DNA from: Candidatus Cloacimonadota bacterium
GTDB taxonomy: Bacteria; Cloacimonadota; Cloacimonadia; Cloacimonadales; Cloacimonadaceae
Reading direction: 5' to 3'
Assembly (NCBI GenBank): GCA_012839325.1
Contig: DUNQ01000043.1
Location: forward strand, 1-64,000
Length of the DNA: 64,000 bases
Of this stretch, positions 62,415-64,000 are shown piece by piece (position 1 is the first letter of the stretch; each line of letters begins with the position of its first letter). The position numbers and the translations under genes were made by a program. The notes under the pieces were generated by a model. The model was not told the origin of the DNA. It saw nothing but the letters and a program-made list of their open reading frames with translations, and ran no database searches.

Positions 62415-63399
62415 AAACTTCAAAGCCGCAGTTTGGACACGTTCCGGACTCAGTCAAATAGTTTTCCGTGTACCACACGCTTCGATCTATGAGCAAAGTA
62501 TCACATTCAACGCAGATCGTTTTTGCATGCGTCATACCCGGCAAATTCCCGCCATAGACCCAGTTCAAGGATTCTTTAGCAATATCAATCGCACGGACAA
62601 CATCCTCAGTCTTAGTTGCCGGTATATTAGTGAGATAGGCAGGACGATATGCCGAGATATGCAGCGGAATATCCTTTGATATAGAGGCGATAAATTGCGC
62701 CAAACTCCGCACATCTTCATCGGAATCATTTCTGCCCGGGATCAGCAAGAGAGTGACTTCCAAATGCACCCCGGCATCGAAAACAGTCTTAATCGTATTC
62801 TTTACGGGCTCGATCTTTCCCTGACAGAAATCAGTATAAAAATCATCGCTAAATCCCTTAAGATCTATATTCATAGCCGATATCTTGGGCAAGATCTCCT
62901 TAAGCGGAATCTCGTTGATAAAACCATTTGAGACCATTACGATCTGTACATCCGAATAGGCCTCGGCAAAGTCATAGATAAACTCATACCAGGTAAAAGG
63001 TTCGGTATATGTAAAAGCCACTTGTTTAGGATTCTTATACAGCTTGCAAATCTCCTCATAAAGCAGCGCGGGCTCTATTTCGTGGGTCACCACCTCAAAT
63101 TGAGAGCTTTGATAATTCTGACAATAGTCGCACTTGAGATTACAAGAGTTCGGTCCCAGAGAAGCAATCATGGAACAGGGATGGAAGTGATATAGCGGCT
63201 TTTTTTCAATGGGATCGACGGCTATGCCTATACTTTTACCGTAGTTAGTTGCCCAAAGCTTGCCCTTGATATTCTTTCTCGAACGACAGATTCCGCTCTC
63301 ATTTAATTCCAGGACACAATGATGCGGACACAGTTCACATGCGAGCTTCCCACCCGGGAGCTTCTGGTAATGCATTGCTTCTCTATATACTAAATCCAT
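62398..63399 (-). CDS. amrS: AmmeMemoRadiSam system radical SAM protein
   Basis: The 333-residue radical-SAM protein has CNLKCDYC (Cys86, Cys90, Cys93), an upstream Cys set (CELCPHHC, GICRSR) and a C-terminal CVECDTLLIDR / CPNCGFEVYG zinc-ribbon. This is the layout of AmrS, which works with the Memo and AMMECR1 proteins in a largely uncharacterised system. Memo and AMMECR1 genes are not seen here. It overlaps the Kdo transferase gene by 10 nt. Confidence 0.92.
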   Translation of the reverse strand: MDLVYREAMHYQKLPGGKLACELCPHHCVLELNESGICRSRKNIKGKLWATNYGKSIGIAVDPIEKKPLYHFHPCSMIASLGPNSCNLKCDYCQNYQSSQFEVVTHEIEPALLYEEICKLYKNPKQVAFTYTEPFTWYEFIYDFAEAYSDVQIVMVSNGFINEIPLKEILPKISAMNIDLKGFSDDFYTDFCQGKIEPVKNTIKTVFDAGVHLEVTLLLIPGRNDSDEDVRSLAQFIASISKDIPLHISAYRPAYLTNIPATKTEDVVRAIDIAKESLNWVYGGNLPGMTHAKTICVECDTLLIDRSVWYTENYLTESGTCPNCGFEVYGIFD

Positions 63400-64000
63400 T
63401 TTTCTATCCCTTTTATGTGATTATCGAGCGCAGAGGCGTTTTCCGTCAAGGCATATTTTCCCTTGCGTCCCATTTCGCGCCCATACTCCTGATTTGCAAT
63501 AAAATAGCTAAGATCTTCTTTCAGAGTTTCTTGCGTAGAGATCTTGATGGCATCATATCTCTTTAAGATTGCTACAGAATCGCGACAAGACCTATGATAA
63601 CTCCCGATGATTGTAGGCTTTGCGTAGTATACAGGCTCCAGCGGATTGTGCCCGCCAAAGTCGAAGAAAGAGCCGCCAACTATCGCCAGATCGCAGCAAG
63701 CATAAGCCATGCTGAGCTTACCCAAACTGTCAATCAAGAGTATATCAAAATCATGGACACCTGGATCCAACTCAGAGAGCCGAACGTAGGAATAACCCTC
63801 TAATAGGGAAGCAACTTCATCACTGCGATCAGGATGTCTGGGCGCAAGGATGAGCTTGAACTCCGGATAAGTGCGCTTTATTTCGCTGAAAGCCGCAAGC
63901 ATGAGCTCTTCTTCACCGGGACGCGAACTGCCCCAAACGGCGATATAGTCAGACTCCTGAAATCCCCACTGCGCGCGAATCACAGCACTATCGTGCGCCG
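63390..64000 (-). CDS. waaA: 3-deoxy-D-manno-octulosonic acid (Kdo) transferase, partial
   Basis: The C-terminal ~203 residues of a GT-B enzyme are present; the N-terminal half lies beyond the right edge. The segments VWGSSRPGEEELML, LILAPRHPDRSDEV and IVGGSFFDFGGHNPLEPV are diagnostic of WaaA/KdtA. This inner-membrane-associated enzyme adds Kdo to lipid IVA, so the organism makes LPS. The GTG at 63983 is internal, because the frame continues to the window end. Confidence 0.94.
   Translation of the reverse strand, partial: AHDSAVIRAQWGFQESDYIAVWGSSRPGEEELMLAAFSEIKRTYPEFKLILAPRHPDRSDEVASLLEGYSYVRLSELDPGVHDFDILLIDSLGKLSMAYACCDLAIVGGSFFDFGGHNPLEPVYYAKPTIIGSYHRSCRDSVAILKRYDAIKISTQETLKEDLSYFIANQEYGREMGRKGKYALTENASALDNHIKGIEKWI

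Overview
The window looks like a chromosomal segment of a Gram-negative anaerobe of the Candidatus Cloacimonadota type. This is inferred from gene content, since no marker phylogeny could be run. The best single clue is a 3-keto-5-aminohexanoate cleavage enzyme (52734-53561) that closely matches, from memory, the enzyme characterised from Ca. Cloacimonas acidaminovorans. Other clues are a V-type ATPase operon instead of an F-type one, a Kdo transferase (outer membrane with LPS), an MCE lipid transporter, a secreted protein with a Por/FlgD-like C-terminal domain, and several amino-acid fermentation genes (cysteine desulfidase, urocanase, glutamate dehydrogenase, a 2-hydroxyacyl-CoA dehydratase-type activator). 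The DNA is moderately AT-rich and gene-dense, with many 1-13 nt gene overlaps. No insertion sequence, phage or CRISPR array was recognised.

Layout, plus strand: 1-401 is mostly empty. 402-2297 is a secreted WCGYC thioredoxin-like protein. 2608-8070 holds EF-G, a STAS / response-regulator-ATPase signalling pair, prmC and murA. 8122-11401 holds cysteine desulfidase and urocanase. 11422-18495 holds a eukaryotic-type UDP-glucose pyrophosphorylase, then an MCE/Mla-like lipid transport operon (MCE protein, a lipoprotein with a putative beta-barrel, STAS-permease, ATPase) and folA. 18610-23092 holds nadE, a Cys-rich/TPR protein, ribD and gdhA. 23567-31438 holds an alpha-glucan group (debranching enzyme, GT-B glycosyltransferase, GH57), an NtrC-like regulator, a YbbR protein and tsaD.

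Layout, minus strand: 39563 to 32085 is a seven-gene V-ATPase operon (E, DUF2764-like, A, B, D, I, K) with a good promoter and terminator. 43227 to 39723 is a heterodimeric ABC exporter. A tRNA-Pro lies at 43422-43499. From 63983 and beyond the right edge back to 43776 runs an almost continuous block: Kdo transferase, AmmeMemoRadiSam radical-SAM protein, NusG-II protein, a glycosyltransferase-Ppx/GppA fusion, DAHP synthase, miaB, yicC, a small membrane protein, RNase R, murI, kce, class II ribonucleotide reductase, a zinc-ribbon membrane protein, apbE, folE2, an M16 protease, the dehydratase activator and a PHP phosphatase.

The most unusual items are a 94-bp near-palindromic repeat present three times in intergenic DNA, the glycosyltransferase-Ppx/GppA fusion, and the PqiC-like lipoprotein with an apparent C-terminal beta-barrel inside the lipid-transport operon. 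All assignments come from reading the sequence and recalled family knowledge; no database search was made.
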